Shown here in pieces: positions 27,161 through 34,892 of a DNA stretch of 35,671 nt; position 1 is the stretch's first letter; each line of letters opens with the position of its first letter. Source of the stretch: Pseudomonadota bacterium (GTDB lineage: Bacteria > Pseudomonadota > Gammaproteobacteria > Steroidobacterales > SZUA-146); contig JBCCHD010000035.1 of NCBI GenBank assembly GCA_039028935.1, positions 1 through 35,671 on the forward strand, given 5' to 3'. The notes below the pieces were generated by a model, which worked only from the letters and a program-made list of their open reading frames with translations, was not told the DNA's origin and did no database searches. The position numbers were made by a program, and so were the translations under genes.

Positions 27161-27952
27161 TCAGCGGCCGCGCCAGACAGGGTCTCGCTTTTCAGCAAAG
27201 GCCTTGAAGCCCTCGAGATTATCCTCGCTGTTATAAAGCGTATCCACGGTGGCGAGCTGACTCTTAGTGATCGCGTTCAGAGCGTCTTGAAATTTCATGT
27301 TCTCGGCCTCGCGCACGACCTCTTTGATGGCCGCATAGACCAATGGCGGTCCGGACGCGAGCAATCGTGCGGTTTCCCAAGCCTTGTCGAGCAGTTCGTC
27401 CGCGGGTACCACATGATTCACAAATCCCCATCGATGTGCCTCGTGGGCGTCCAGCCATCGCCCGGTCAGCAGCATCTCCATCGCGATGTGATAGGGAATG
27501 CGCTTGGGGAGTTTGATTGATGCGGCGTCAGCCAGCGTGCCAGAACGTATTTCCGGTAGTGCGTACGTTGCATGATCCGCACTCAAGATGATGTCGGCAG
27601 ACAGCGCGAGCTCCAAACCACCACCACAGCATATGCCGTTGACAGCACACACCACCGGTTTATTGAAATTACCGAGCTCCTGAATGCCACCGAAACCGCC
27701 AACCCCATAGTCACCGTCGACCTCATCACCGTCCGCCGCCGCTTTCAAGTCCCAACCGGGACAGAAAAACTTCTCACCACTGGCGGTGATAATGGCTACG
27801 CGCAAGGTAGGATCGTCGCGAAAATCACGAAATACTTGACCCATTACGCGACTTGTTGCCAAGTCGATCGCGTTGGCTTTAGGACGGTCCAGCACGACTT
27901 CAAGCACACCGTCCTGCTGGCGAGTCTTAATCGGAGTAGATGTCTTCGTCAT
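27161..27952 (-). CDS. caiD: CaiD-like crotonobetainyl-CoA hydratase (carnitinyl-CoA dehydratase)
   Basis: This is a 263-aa crotonase-family protein. It tracks E. coli CaiD strongly as I remember it: LDRPKANAID, TSRVMGQVFRDFRDDPTLRVAIIT, GEKFFCPGWDLKAAA, GGFGG, and a C-terminal FAEKRDPVWRGR. The paired catalytic glutamates of the crotonase fold are present (Glu114 in GGGLELA and Glu134 in LPEIRSG). The known reaction interconverts crotonobetainyl-CoA and L-carnitinyl-CoA. AGGA lies 6 nt before the ATG. The gene is 116 nt after an acyl-CoA dehydrogenase and 25 nt before the ligase. The anaerobic cai operon of enterobacteria uses this step for carnitine reduction; here it probably runs in the hydrating direction. 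Confidence 0.88.
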   Translation of the reverse strand: MTKTSTPIKTRQQDGVLEVVLDRPKANAIDLATSRVMGQVFRDFRDDPTLRVAIITASGEKFFCPGWDLKAAADGDEVDGDYGVGGFGGIQELGNFNKPVVCAVNGICCGGGLELALSADIILSADHATYALPEIRSGTLADAASIKLPKRIPYHIAMEMLLTGRWLDAHEAHRWGFVNHVVPADELLDKAWETARLLASGPPLVYAAIKEVVREAENMKFQDALNAITKSQLATVDTLYNSEDNLEGFKAFAEKRDPVWRGR

Positions 27953-28068
27953 GACAATTCCTGTTGGAAAAAATTAATGTTAGATCCACCCCGTCACCGT
28001 GTACCGTCGGTGGATCAAGCGGCGCACCAAGCACACGCTCTACGCATTCGACCCTTGTGCTGGATACG

Positions 28069-29229
28069 CTATGATTCATGAGGTCGCAGTAGCTCACGAC
28101 TAATAATGTGGCGCTGAATTTCAGACGTGCCATCCCAAATTCGCTCCACGCGTGCGTCGCGCCAAAAACGCTCCAGCGGCAAATCTTGCATGAGCCCCAT
28201 ACCGCCATAAATCTGCAGCGCTTCGTCCGTGACACTCGCCAACATCTCGGTTGAAAACAGTTTCGCACTAGCAATGGCGCGATTGGCAGGCATGCCCTGC
28301 TCAAGCTGCCAAGCAGCGGCTAACGTCAAATAATCTGCTGCATCGATTGACGTCACCATGTCCGCTAGCTTAAACGACACGCCTTGAAACTTTCCGATCG
28401 GCTGGCCGAACTGTTTACGTTCAGCCGCGTAAGATACCGCGAGGTCCAACGCGCGACGGGCACGGCCAACGCACATAGCCGCCACGGTGAGACGTGTTCC
28501 TGCCAACCACGTATTGGCAAGCGCAAAGCCCTGATGCAAGCCGCCTAACATCTGTCGTTTATGCACACGACATTGATCGAAACTCAGTACGCAGTTGTGA
28601 TATCCGCGGTGCGAGACCGACTCGTAGCCTTTTTGTATTTCAAAGCCCGGCGTATCACGATCAACCAAAAAACAGCTGATTTTCTTTTTTGTTCCTTTGG
28701 GGGTTTGTTCTTCGCCGGTTGCAACGAAAACAATGACAAAATCAGCGATATCGGCGTGACTAATAAAGTGTTTGGTGCCGGAGATTATCCAGTCATCGCC
28801 ATCAGCTTTCGCCGCACATTGCATACCCCGCAAGTCTGAACCCGCACCCGGCTCGGTCATCGCCAGCGCGTCGTATTTTTCGCCACGCACGGCCGGCAAC
28901 AGGTACCGCTCACGCTGCTCGCCTTCGCACGCCGACAATATTCCGGAAGGCCGTCCAAAGAAAACCGTCAGTGCCATGGACGCACGGCCCAGTTCACGTT
29001 CAATAAGCGTAAAATTTAAGTCCCCAAGACCGCCGCCGCCAATGTCTTCTGGCATATTCGCGGCAAAAAAACCGAGCTCTTTGCACTTTCTTGCTATCTC
29101 ATCGCCTAGATCACGCGGCACGCTGCCCGTGCGTTCGACCAAGTCTTCATGGGGATAGATTTCTTGCTCGACAAACTTTCTGACGGTATCGACCAACAGA
29201 GTCTGCTCATCACTGAGACCAAAATGCAT
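28069..29229 (-). CDS. Acyl-CoA dehydrogenase of the carnitine cluster
   Basis: This is a 386-aa acyl-CoA dehydrogenase with the usual three-domain order and motifs (DALAMTEPGAGSDLRGM, SGTKHFISHA, ERKQFGQPIGKFQGVSFKLADM, QIYGGMGLMQDLPLERFWRDARVERI). At the site where short- and medium-chain enzymes keep the catalytic Glu (YEGTSEIQ), this protein has WDGTSEIQ, that is Asp366. The base may be elsewhere, as in isovaleryl-CoA dehydrogenase, or Asp may serve. The ATG at 29229 has GGAG 7 nt upstream; an ATG 15 nt earlier precedes that signal. It follows the carnitine dehydrogenase gene by 47 nt. A plausible role is oxidation of gamma-butyrobetainyl-CoA to crotonobetainyl-CoA. It is not a close CaiA match. 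Confidence 0.85.
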   Translation of the reverse strand: MHFGLSDEQTLLVDTVRKFVEQEIYPHEDLVERTGSVPRDLGDEIARKCKELGFFAANMPEDIGGGGLGDLNFTLIERELGRASMALTVFFGRPSGILSACEGEQRERYLLPAVRGEKYDALAMTEPGAGSDLRGMQCAAKADGDDWIISGTKHFISHADIADFVIVFVATGEEQTPKGTKKKISCFLVDRDTPGFEIQKGYESVSHRGYHNCVLSFDQCRVHKRQMLGGLHQGFALANTWLAGTRLTVAAMCVGRARRALDLAVSYAAERKQFGQPIGKFQGVSFKLADMVTSIDAADYLTLAAAWQLEQGMPANRAIASAKLFSTEMLASVTDEALQIYGGMGLMQDLPLERFWRDARVERIWDGTSEIQRHIISRELLRPHES

Positions 29230-29276
29230 TGCGCCACTCCTCATTCATTCTCAGTCGCCATCGTGTGCACGCGACA

Positions 29277-30734
29277 TTATTTTTTCTGACCCACATGCCG
29301 CCCCGCCCCGTCGGGCAACGGCAGCGCTTGATGCTGAGCATAAAGAGGCAGGAGTCGATCAAGCACGATCTGATCCGCCGCACACACCTTGCCGGCCTCA
29401 CTGTTCACATGCAGAAGCAATTGCTCAGCGGTTGCCACGCAGCAGTCGTCATCCGCGCGATGTATCGCGTGAAAAACATGGAGTCGCTTAGCGTCCGCGT
29501 ACAACAGTTGCGTGGTGCTGTACAGGTGCTGCCCAGCCTTGGCTTCGTTCAGATGACGGATGTGCGTCTCAACGGTGTAGTAACTCTTGCCGGTCGCCAC
29601 GTACTCTTGATCAACACCCAGGCGCTGCAGTAGGCAGTCGGAGGTATCGCCGAACACCTGAAGGTATCGAAACTCCGTCATATGACCGTTGTAGTCGATC
29701 CACCCTGGCAACACCGACAGCTGCAGCATACGCATTGGCGACGTGTTGTCGTGTGCCGAGTGTGATGTGTTGCGGAGCATTTCATCTTGCGCCGCCAGCA
29801 CTGTGCCCGCACCCCAGCGGCGACTTTTCAGTGCCCGTAGGATACCGACGAGGTTGTCATCGCGAATACGCTCAAGCTCTCGAATACCATAGGCCCCCGA
29901 CTGATCGTCGGATTGATCGGCGATTTTTTGCACAAGCTCTTCCGTCAGTTCGGGCACGTCCATGAGCTTTGTCCAGGGCCACTCTAGCGCCGGGCCGAAC
30001 TGGCGAATAAAGTGTGCCATGCCCTCTTCACCGCCCGCCAACCGGTAGGTCTCGAACAAACCCATTTGCGCCCAACGCAAACCGAAACCCAAGCGAATGA
30101 TGTCGTCAATTTCTTCGGTCGTGGCGACGTCGTCGTTAACTAGCCAGAGCGCTTCGCGCCACACGGCTTCAAGCAAACGATCCGCCACGTGTGCATCAAT
30201 TTCTTTTCGAACGACAATGGGCTTCATGCCGATGTTCTGCAATGTCGACCGGGCGGATTCGAGCGTTTGCTGTGCATCAAGACCCACGAGTTCAACCACC
30301 GGCAGCAGATAAACCGGATTAAATGGATGCGCCACGATAATAGCGCCTGGATGACGCGCACCCTCTCGCAGCTGCGTCGGCGTAAAGCCCGATGTGGACG
30401 ACGCCAAAATGGCGTGAGGTGCCGCTGCCTGAATATCGCGAAACACTTGGTGCTTAAGCTCGAGCACCTCTGGCACACTTTCTTGAATCCACTGCGCGTC
30501 GCTCACCGCCTCGGCCAGGGTTGGCGCAAACGTCAACGAACCTTCCTTTGGCAATGGCCAGTCCAGTGTCGCCGGCAAACTCATGCGCGCATTTTCGACC
30601 ACTTCGGATACTTTTCGTTTGGCTTGCGAGGCGGGGTCAAAAACCCGTACATCCCAACCCATCAACAGAAAGCGAGCTGCCCAGCCACCGCCGATAACGC
30701 CGCCACCGACAATCGCCGCTATGGGGGCCTTCAT
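29277..30734 (-). CDS. lcdH: L-carnitine dehydrogenase fused to hotdog thioesterase
   Basis: This is a 485-aa two-domain enzyme. Residues 1-315 form a 3-hydroxyacyl-CoA-dehydrogenase-like NAD domain (GGGVIGGGW at 10-18, ESVPEV, HPFNPVYLLPVVELV with catalytic-type His136 and Glu148). This oxidises L-carnitine to 3-dehydrocarnitine. Residues about 335-470 form a 4HBT hotdog thioesterase (VLPGWIDYNGHMTEFRYLQVF, with the DYNGHM signature at 347-352). In the characterised Sinorhizobium meliloti pathway the fused thioesterase hydrolyses betainyl-CoA to glycine betaine. Its ATG overlaps the BKACE stop (ATGA), so the two steps are translationally coupled. Confidence 0.93.
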   Translation of the reverse strand: MKAPIAAIVGGGVIGGGWAARFLLMGWDVRVFDPASQAKRKVSEVVENARMSLPATLDWPLPKEGSLTFAPTLAEAVSDAQWIQESVPEVLELKHQVFRDIQAAAPHAILASSTSGFTPTQLREGARHPGAIIVAHPFNPVYLLPVVELVGLDAQQTLESARSTLQNIGMKPIVVRKEIDAHVADRLLEAVWREALWLVNDDVATTEEIDDIIRLGFGLRWAQMGLFETYRLAGGEEGMAHFIRQFGPALEWPWTKLMDVPELTEELVQKIADQSDDQSGAYGIRELERIRDDNLVGILRALKSRRWGAGTVLAAQDEMLRNTSHSAHDNTSPMRMLQLSVLPGWIDYNGHMTEFRYLQVFGDTSDCLLQRLGVDQEYVATGKSYYTVETHIRHLNEAKAGQHLYSTTQLLYADAKRLHVFHAIHRADDDCCVATAEQLLLHVNSEAGKVCAADQIVLDRLLPLYAQHQALPLPDGAGRHVGQKK

Positions 30735-31642
30735 GCCGGCGCTCGTTTAACGAGACCCAGTTTGTCGCGGACCTGTTGGGGTGTCATCAATCGTCCGCCC
30801 ATTCGCGTAACAATACCGGCGGCGCGTTCAACCAGTTGCTCGTTAGTGGCCAGCACGCCTTTGTCGAGATAGAGATTATCTTCAAGTCCAACACGCACAT
30901 TGCCGCCTGCCAAAACCGCGGCCGCGACATACGCCATTTGATGCCGGCCGATCGAAAAAGCAGAGAACGTCCAGTCTTCCGGAATATTGTTGACCATAGC
31001 CATAAGCGTGTTGAGATCATCTGGCGCGCCCCAAGGGATGCCCATGCATAACTGCACGAGCGCTGGACCCGGCAGCGTGCCCTCTTCGACCAATTTCTTC
31101 GCAAACCACAAATGCCCGGTGTCGAACGCTTCAATCTCAACCCGCACGCCACACTCCACCATGATGTTGGCCATCGCGCGCAGCATCCCGGGCGTGTTGG
31201 TCATCACATAATCGGCTTCCGCGAAATTCATCGTGCCGCAGTCCAGTGTGCAAATCTCCGGACGACTGTCCAACACATGCGCCATGCGTTCCTCTGCACC
31301 GACCATATCGGTCTGCTCTGAATTAAACGGTAGAGGTTGCTCCGCCGGGCCGAAAACAATGTCACCACCCATGCCGGCCGTAAGATTCAACACTACATCC
31401 GTATCGCTGGCGCGAATACGTTCGGTGACTTCTCGATACAATTCAACCCGCCGTGATGGCGCTCCCGAATCCGGCTCGCGCACATGGCAATGCACCACTG
31501 CCGCACCCGCTTTCGCGGCCGCGATCGCACTGTTTGCGATCTGCTCCGGTGTGCGTGGCACGTGCGGCGATTTGTCTTGCGTGCCGCCCGATCCAGTAAC
31601 GGCACACGTAATAAACACATCTTGATTAGGAGAGAGCGGCAT
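30731..31642 (-). CDS. BKACE-family enzyme, probable 3-dehydrocarnitine cleavage
   Basis: This is a 303-aa zinc enzyme of the beta-keto acid cleavage (DUF849) family. The metal motif HCH is at 51-53 (AAVVHCHVREPDSG) and the likely third ligand is the Glu in NVRVGLEDNLY near residue 259. LTAGMGGD and EIEAFDTGHLWF are also typical. In the known carnitine pathway this enzyme uses acetyl-CoA to split dehydrocarnitine into betainyl-CoA and acetoacetate. The ATG at 31642 has GAGGA 9 nt upstream; an ATG three codons earlier directly touches that signal. It lies 34 nt after the dioxygenase gene and overlaps the carnitine dehydrogenase gene by 4 nt. Confidence 0.93.
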   Translation of the reverse strand: MPLSPNQDVFITCAVTGSGGTQDKSPHVPRTPEQIANSAIAAAKAGAAVVHCHVREPDSGAPSRRVELYREVTERIRASDTDVVLNLTAGMGGDIVFGPAEQPLPFNSEQTDMVGAEERMAHVLDSRPEICTLDCGTMNFAEADYVMTNTPGMLRAMANIMVECGVRVEIEAFDTGHLWFAKKLVEEGTLPGPALVQLCMGIPWGAPDDLNTLMAMVNNIPEDWTFSAFSIGRHQMAYVAAAVLAGGNVRVGLEDNLYLDKGVLATNEQLVERAAGIVTRMGGRLMTPQQVRDKLGLVKRAPA

Positions 31643-31676
31643 ACACAGCATTCCTCAACAAAGTAGCCATCGATAA

Positions 31677-32816
31677 TCAGGCTGGTAAATGGGGGGCGGT
31701 CTCGGGGTACTCGCGATACAGTACACGCAGGCGACTGTCGATTTCGTTCCAGTCAATGTAATAGCCCCGCAGATGCCGAGGCCCGGAGTTGGGGTCAAAG
31801 CCGGTGCGTCCATGAAGCACTCGCCGGTTGGCCATAATCACCATTTCACCCGGTTCGAGTCGATACTCGAAGCGATAGCGGTCGCTGCGAATGCGCCGCA
31901 TGAGATTCTGATACGCGGCATAAAACGTCACCATATCGTCCGGCTCCAGGTCAGGGATGTCCGCCAAGTGCGCGTTGAAGGTCAACGCATCAAACTGACC
32001 GTCGTCTTTTTGGCGAATCACCGGCCAACGGGCAATAAGGTCACAACTCTCATCGTAGAATCGCCACGGCACGCTGAACTTTTTGAGCACGTCAAATACG
32101 TCCGGCTCTTCATCAGCCAGATCGCGGCACACTTGGAAACCGTCCGCAAACACCGAATCGCCACCATCCGCGCCGTTGACAATGCAATGTAGAAATTGTG
32201 CGCCCGGAATGAGTTCTTGATTGGCCAGATCCGTGTGCAGAGGCAGTGACAATGCCGTGTAGGCAAGGTTGATCGGGTCCGGTTTGTTTTTCACCTCAAA
32301 CATCACGCCGTAATTCGTCTCGCGTTTAAATCCAATCAAATCGCCAAAACGCTCTCCGGAATGCGGGTCATCCGCAAGCCGATCGATCACTACAATTCCT
32401 ATTTGTTTGAACGCGTGCAACATGGCCGCAAGCTGACGCGGGTCGTCGCGGCAATCTTTCGCATGAAATCGGGGTAGCTCGCCGAGGGAATCGGCCGACC
32501 ACGTTTTTTGCATGACGTTCGCCGGGTCAAAGCGTCGCGTACCGAGTCGATGACGAAACAACCAATCGGCATCAAATGTGCAAGTCGAATCACTGCCCGG
32601 CCATTCAAGCGATAGCGAGTCCGCGGTGAAACGCACATTGTGGGGGCGGATATCCAGCGCAACGCTAGTTAAATCAAATGTGCGTTCTTTGGTGTCGGGG
32701 TGAAATCCGCTTGGATCGTTATCACGAAGCCAGATGTAGGGGTAGAGCGATTCTGCGCCGTTTTCAAACGACGCGGATAAGCCAATGTCACCCTGTTCAA
32801 TTGCTTTGAGTTTCAT
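31677..32816 (-). CDS. Gamma-butyrobetaine hydroxylase-like 2-oxoglutarate dioxygenase
   Basis: This 379-aa Fe(II)/2-oxoglutarate enzyme resembles BBOX1, which hydroxylates gamma-butyrobetaine to L-carnitine. The N-terminal beta domain (LYPYIWLRDNDPSG ... FDLTSVALDIRP) precedes the TauD/TfdA-like catalytic domain. The iron ligands are His194 and Asp196 (LPLHTDLANQ) and His336 (MANRRVLHGRTGF), and the 2-oxoglutarate-binding Arg lies in RHLRGYYIDW. The N-terminal cysteines that bind zinc in BBOX1 are replaced. The ATG at 32816 has AGGTG 7 nt upstream and is preferred over a GTG two codons earlier. It is the first enzyme gene of the carnitine operon, preceded by a leader with a short ORF. Other trimethylated amines are possible substrates. 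Confidence 0.9.
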   Translation of the reverse strand: MKLKAIEQGDIGLSASFENGAESLYPYIWLRDNDPSGFHPDTKERTFDLTSVALDIRPHNVRFTADSLSLEWPGSDSTCTFDADWLFRHRLGTRRFDPANVMQKTWSADSLGELPRFHAKDCRDDPRQLAAMLHAFKQIGIVVIDRLADDPHSGERFGDLIGFKRETNYGVMFEVKNKPDPINLAYTALSLPLHTDLANQELIPGAQFLHCIVNGADGGDSVFADGFQVCRDLADEEPDVFDVLKKFSVPWRFYDESCDLIARWPVIRQKDDGQFDALTFNAHLADIPDLEPDDMVTFYAAYQNLMRRIRSDRYRFEYRLEPGEMVIMANRRVLHGRTGFDPNSGPRHLRGYYIDWNEIDSRLRVLYREYPETAPHLPA

Positions 32817-32870
32817 AGACACGCACCTGCGGCCGAAGCGGCCTCATGTCGATGAGAGAATTCGCGGCGG

Positions 32871-32920
32871 CACGCGTCACCGCCACCCGCACGGGCCCAT
32901 TAGCCCGCTGGTCACGCGTG
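32871..32920 (-). repeat. Inverted repeat over the stop of the short leader ORF
   Basis: CACGCGTCAC at 32871-32880 and GTCACGCGTG at 32911-32920 pair at 9 of 10 positions. Inside the 30-nt loop CGGGC/GCCCG (32892-32896 and 32903-32907) form a second stem. The stop codon of the 19-codon ORF lies in the first-transcribed arm. There is no following T-run, so it is not a simple terminator; control of translation or RNA stability is possible. Confidence 0.45.
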
Positions 32921-32971
32921 TGGTGGTGGCCACCAGTCCAGTATTTTTTTGTAGGCTTGGTGCTGAATCAT
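32912..32971 (-). CDS. 19-codon short ORF, possible leader peptide
   Basis: An ATG at 32971 is preceded at 7 nt by AGGAG, the best-placed ribosome binding site in the region. It encodes 19 residues, MIQHQAYKKILDWWPPPHA, ending at a TGA at 32914-32912. The peptide has two adjacent Trp and three adjacent Pro codons near its end, where a ribosome might pause. It overlaps the inverted repeat at 32871-32920. It lies 95 nt before the dioxygenase start, in the same direction. I do not recognise the peptide. It could be a regulatory upstream ORF, a small functional protein, or chance. Confidence 0.4.
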   Translation of the reverse strand: MIQHQAYKKILDWWPPPHA

Positions 32972-33092
32972 GCCTGGACTCCTGCAATATTTTGCCACGC
33001 TACTCCAAGATGCGAGCCGGGGCAATAATATTCGCGACAGCGGCGTGCCCGTCACGGCTCTGGTGTGGTGCAGCAATCGATTAACGTAAAAC

Positions 33093-33121
33093 GCCGCGCC
33101 GGTTACCCGACACGGCGCGGC
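33093..33121 (-). terminator. Terminator hairpin after sat-cysC
   Basis: GCCGCGCCG and CGGCGCGGC form a perfect 9-bp stem around an 11-nt loop. On the minus strand it is followed by G then TTTT. It lies 18 nt beyond the stop of the ATP sulfurylase/APS kinase gene. Confidence 0.75.
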
Positions 33122-33138
33122 AAAGAGTGTATGCACAC

Positions 33139-34851
33139 TTAGCGGATATAGCCTAACTGCTCCAGTTCGATCAACATGCGATGCGCGGCAAGATCCGGCG
33201 TCATTTTATCGGTATCGATCACAAGCTCGGGGTGCTCCGGAACATCGTATGGATCATCGATGCCGGTGAAGCCTTTGATCAGACCCGCCCGCGCTTTGGC
33301 GTAAAGCCCTTTGCGATCGCGTTCCTCGCACACATCGAGTGGGGTCGACACATAAATCTCAATGAAGCCGCCTTGGGCCGACACCATGTCGCGCACCTGA
33401 CGCCGCGTTTCCGCGTAGGGCGCGATGGGCGCGCAAATGGCGATACCCCGGTTCTTCGTGATTTCACTCGCCACAAAACCAATGCGTTGAATATTGAGAT
33501 CGCGATGTTCTTTCGAGAACGTCAATTCACTCGAGAGATGTTTTCGCACTACGTCGCCATCCAGCAGGGTCACGGGTCGGGAACCGTCCTCAAGCAGCTT
33601 GATCATGAGCGCATTGGCAATGGTCGATTTTCCGGACCCCGAAAGGCCCGTGAAGAAAACGGTAAAACCTTGCTCATGTTTTGGCGGGTGCGCGCGGCGC
33701 AACTCTTCAACGACTTTGGGATAGGAAAACCACTCCGGAATGTCCAGCCCTTCGCGCAAACGACGACGAAACTCGGTACCGGACAGATTGAGCACAGTAT
33801 CGGTTTTTTCGACCGCGTCTGCCGGCATATACTCTGCTTTGTTCTCGACATAGACCATCATCTTGAACGGCACCATGGCGATATCCAGTTCCTGCTCGTG
33901 TTTGAGATACAGCTCTTGTGCCTCGTAAGGCCCATAGAAGGGATTGCCGTCCCGATCATTACCAGGTCCTGCATGATCGCGACCCACGATAAAATGGGTG
34001 CAGCCATAGTTCTTACGAATGATCGCGTGCCATAGTGCTTCACGCGGTCCACCCATGCGCATGGCAAGATTCAGCAAACTCAGCTGCGTGGTTTGCTCAG
34101 GATACTGTTCAAGTACGTGCTCATAACAGCGTACGCGTGTGAAGTGATCGATATCACCGGGCTTGGTCATGCCCACCACCGGCTGAATAAGCAGATTGGC
34201 GCCCACCTCGCGCGCCGCGCGAAACGTCAATTCCTGGTGCGCACGATGCAGCGGGTTGCGCGTTTGGAAGGCCACGACTTTACGCCAGCCTAACTTGCGG
34301 AAACGCCCCCTAAGCTCAGAGGGCGTATCACGCAGCAGTTTGAAATCATAGTAGGTTGGTGGCTCAATGCCTCGCACCGTGCCGCCAAGATAAACCGGAT
34401 GCGACGTGTGTGCGAGATGGGCGACCGCCGGATGCAACTCGTCAGTCGTACCATAAACCAATTGTGCTTCGGCCATGCGGTCGGGCGTGTACTTATCGTT
34501 GATCTCAAACGTGGCCAGCAGCACGCCTTCTAGGTCACGCAACGCAATGATGGCACCTGGTTCGACCGTGTCGGCGAATGCCTGGCTGACATCAAGCGTT
34601 ATGGGAATCGGCCACAGCACACCGCTGGTGAGTCGCATGGTTTCGCAAACGCTTCGGTACTCCGCTTCGGTTAGAAAACCGTCAAGCGGCGAGAACGCGC
34701 CGTTCATGAGTAGATCGAGATCGCAAATCTGACGCTGGGTCAGATCCCATGACGGATAGTCCTTGGCCCGTTCCTTTTCGAGATCCGCTTTATCTTCCGA
34801 TAGAAACAAATCGTTGAGTTTCCCGCCGTGCGGTTCTTTGAATGCGCCCAC
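33139..34851 (-). CDS. Bifunctional ATP sulfurylase / APS kinase
   Basis: This 570-aa fusion makes APS from sulfate and ATP, then phosphorylates it to PAPS. The N-terminal sulfurylase has LMNGAFSPLDGFL, the nucleotide motif QTRNPLHRAH at 196-205, and HFIVGRDHAGPG. The C-terminal kinase (about 395-570) has the P-loop GLSGSGKS at 402-409, LLDGDVVRKHLSSELTFSKEHR and FIEIYVSTPLDVCEERD. The frame extends to 34893, but the GTG at 34851 has AGGAAG 6-7 nt upstream and gives the usual N-terminus (GAFKEPHGGKLNDL). The TetR gene ends 41 nt upstream on the same strand, so they may be co-transcribed. No PAPS reductase or sulfotransferase is in view. Confidence 0.95.
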   Translation of the reverse strand: MGAFKEPHGGKLNDLFLSEDKADLEKERAKDYPSWDLTQRQICDLDLLMNGAFSPLDGFLTEAEYRSVCETMRLTSGVLWPIPITLDVSQAFADTVEPGAIIALRDLEGVLLATFEINDKYTPDRMAEAQLVYGTTDELHPAVAHLAHTSHPVYLGGTVRGIEPPTYYDFKLLRDTPSELRGRFRKLGWRKVVAFQTRNPLHRAHQELTFRAAREVGANLLIQPVVGMTKPGDIDHFTRVRCYEHVLEQYPEQTTQLSLLNLAMRMGGPREALWHAIIRKNYGCTHFIVGRDHAGPGNDRDGNPFYGPYEAQELYLKHEQELDIAMVPFKMMVYVENKAEYMPADAVEKTDTVLNLSGTEFRRRLREGLDIPEWFSYPKVVEELRRAHPPKHEQGFTVFFTGLSGSGKSTIANALMIKLLEDGSRPVTLLDGDVVRKHLSSELTFSKEHRDLNIQRIGFVASEITKNRGIAICAPIAPYAETRRQVRDMVSAQGGFIEIYVSTPLDVCEERDRKGLYAKARAGLIKGFTGIDDPYDVPEHPELVIDTDKMTPDLAAHRMLIELEQLGYIR

Positions 34852-34892
34852 AATTGTCTTCCTTTTGTTATGTAATCGATGCCGCGGCATCA

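Larger units (their letters stand above)
32817..33138. promoter_or_regulatory. Leader/intergenic region between sat-cysC and the carnitine operon
   Basis: These 322 bases hold, from right to left, a terminator for the ATP sulfurylase gene, AT-rich sequence (minus-strand AATATTATT and AAAATATTG) that could include the operon promoter, a 19-codon ORF, a long inverted repeat, and a small hairpin GGCCG-CTT-CGGCC (32831-32843, minus-strand reading) just before the dioxygenase ribosome binding site. No -35/-10 pair is convincing. Confidence 0.45.

Noticed and set aside
33181-34035. 284-aa plus-strand open frame opposite the ATP sulfurylase/APS kinase gene
   Set aside because: It is an antisense shadow of a clearly conserved enzyme, with no recognisable protein features and no good ribosome binding site.
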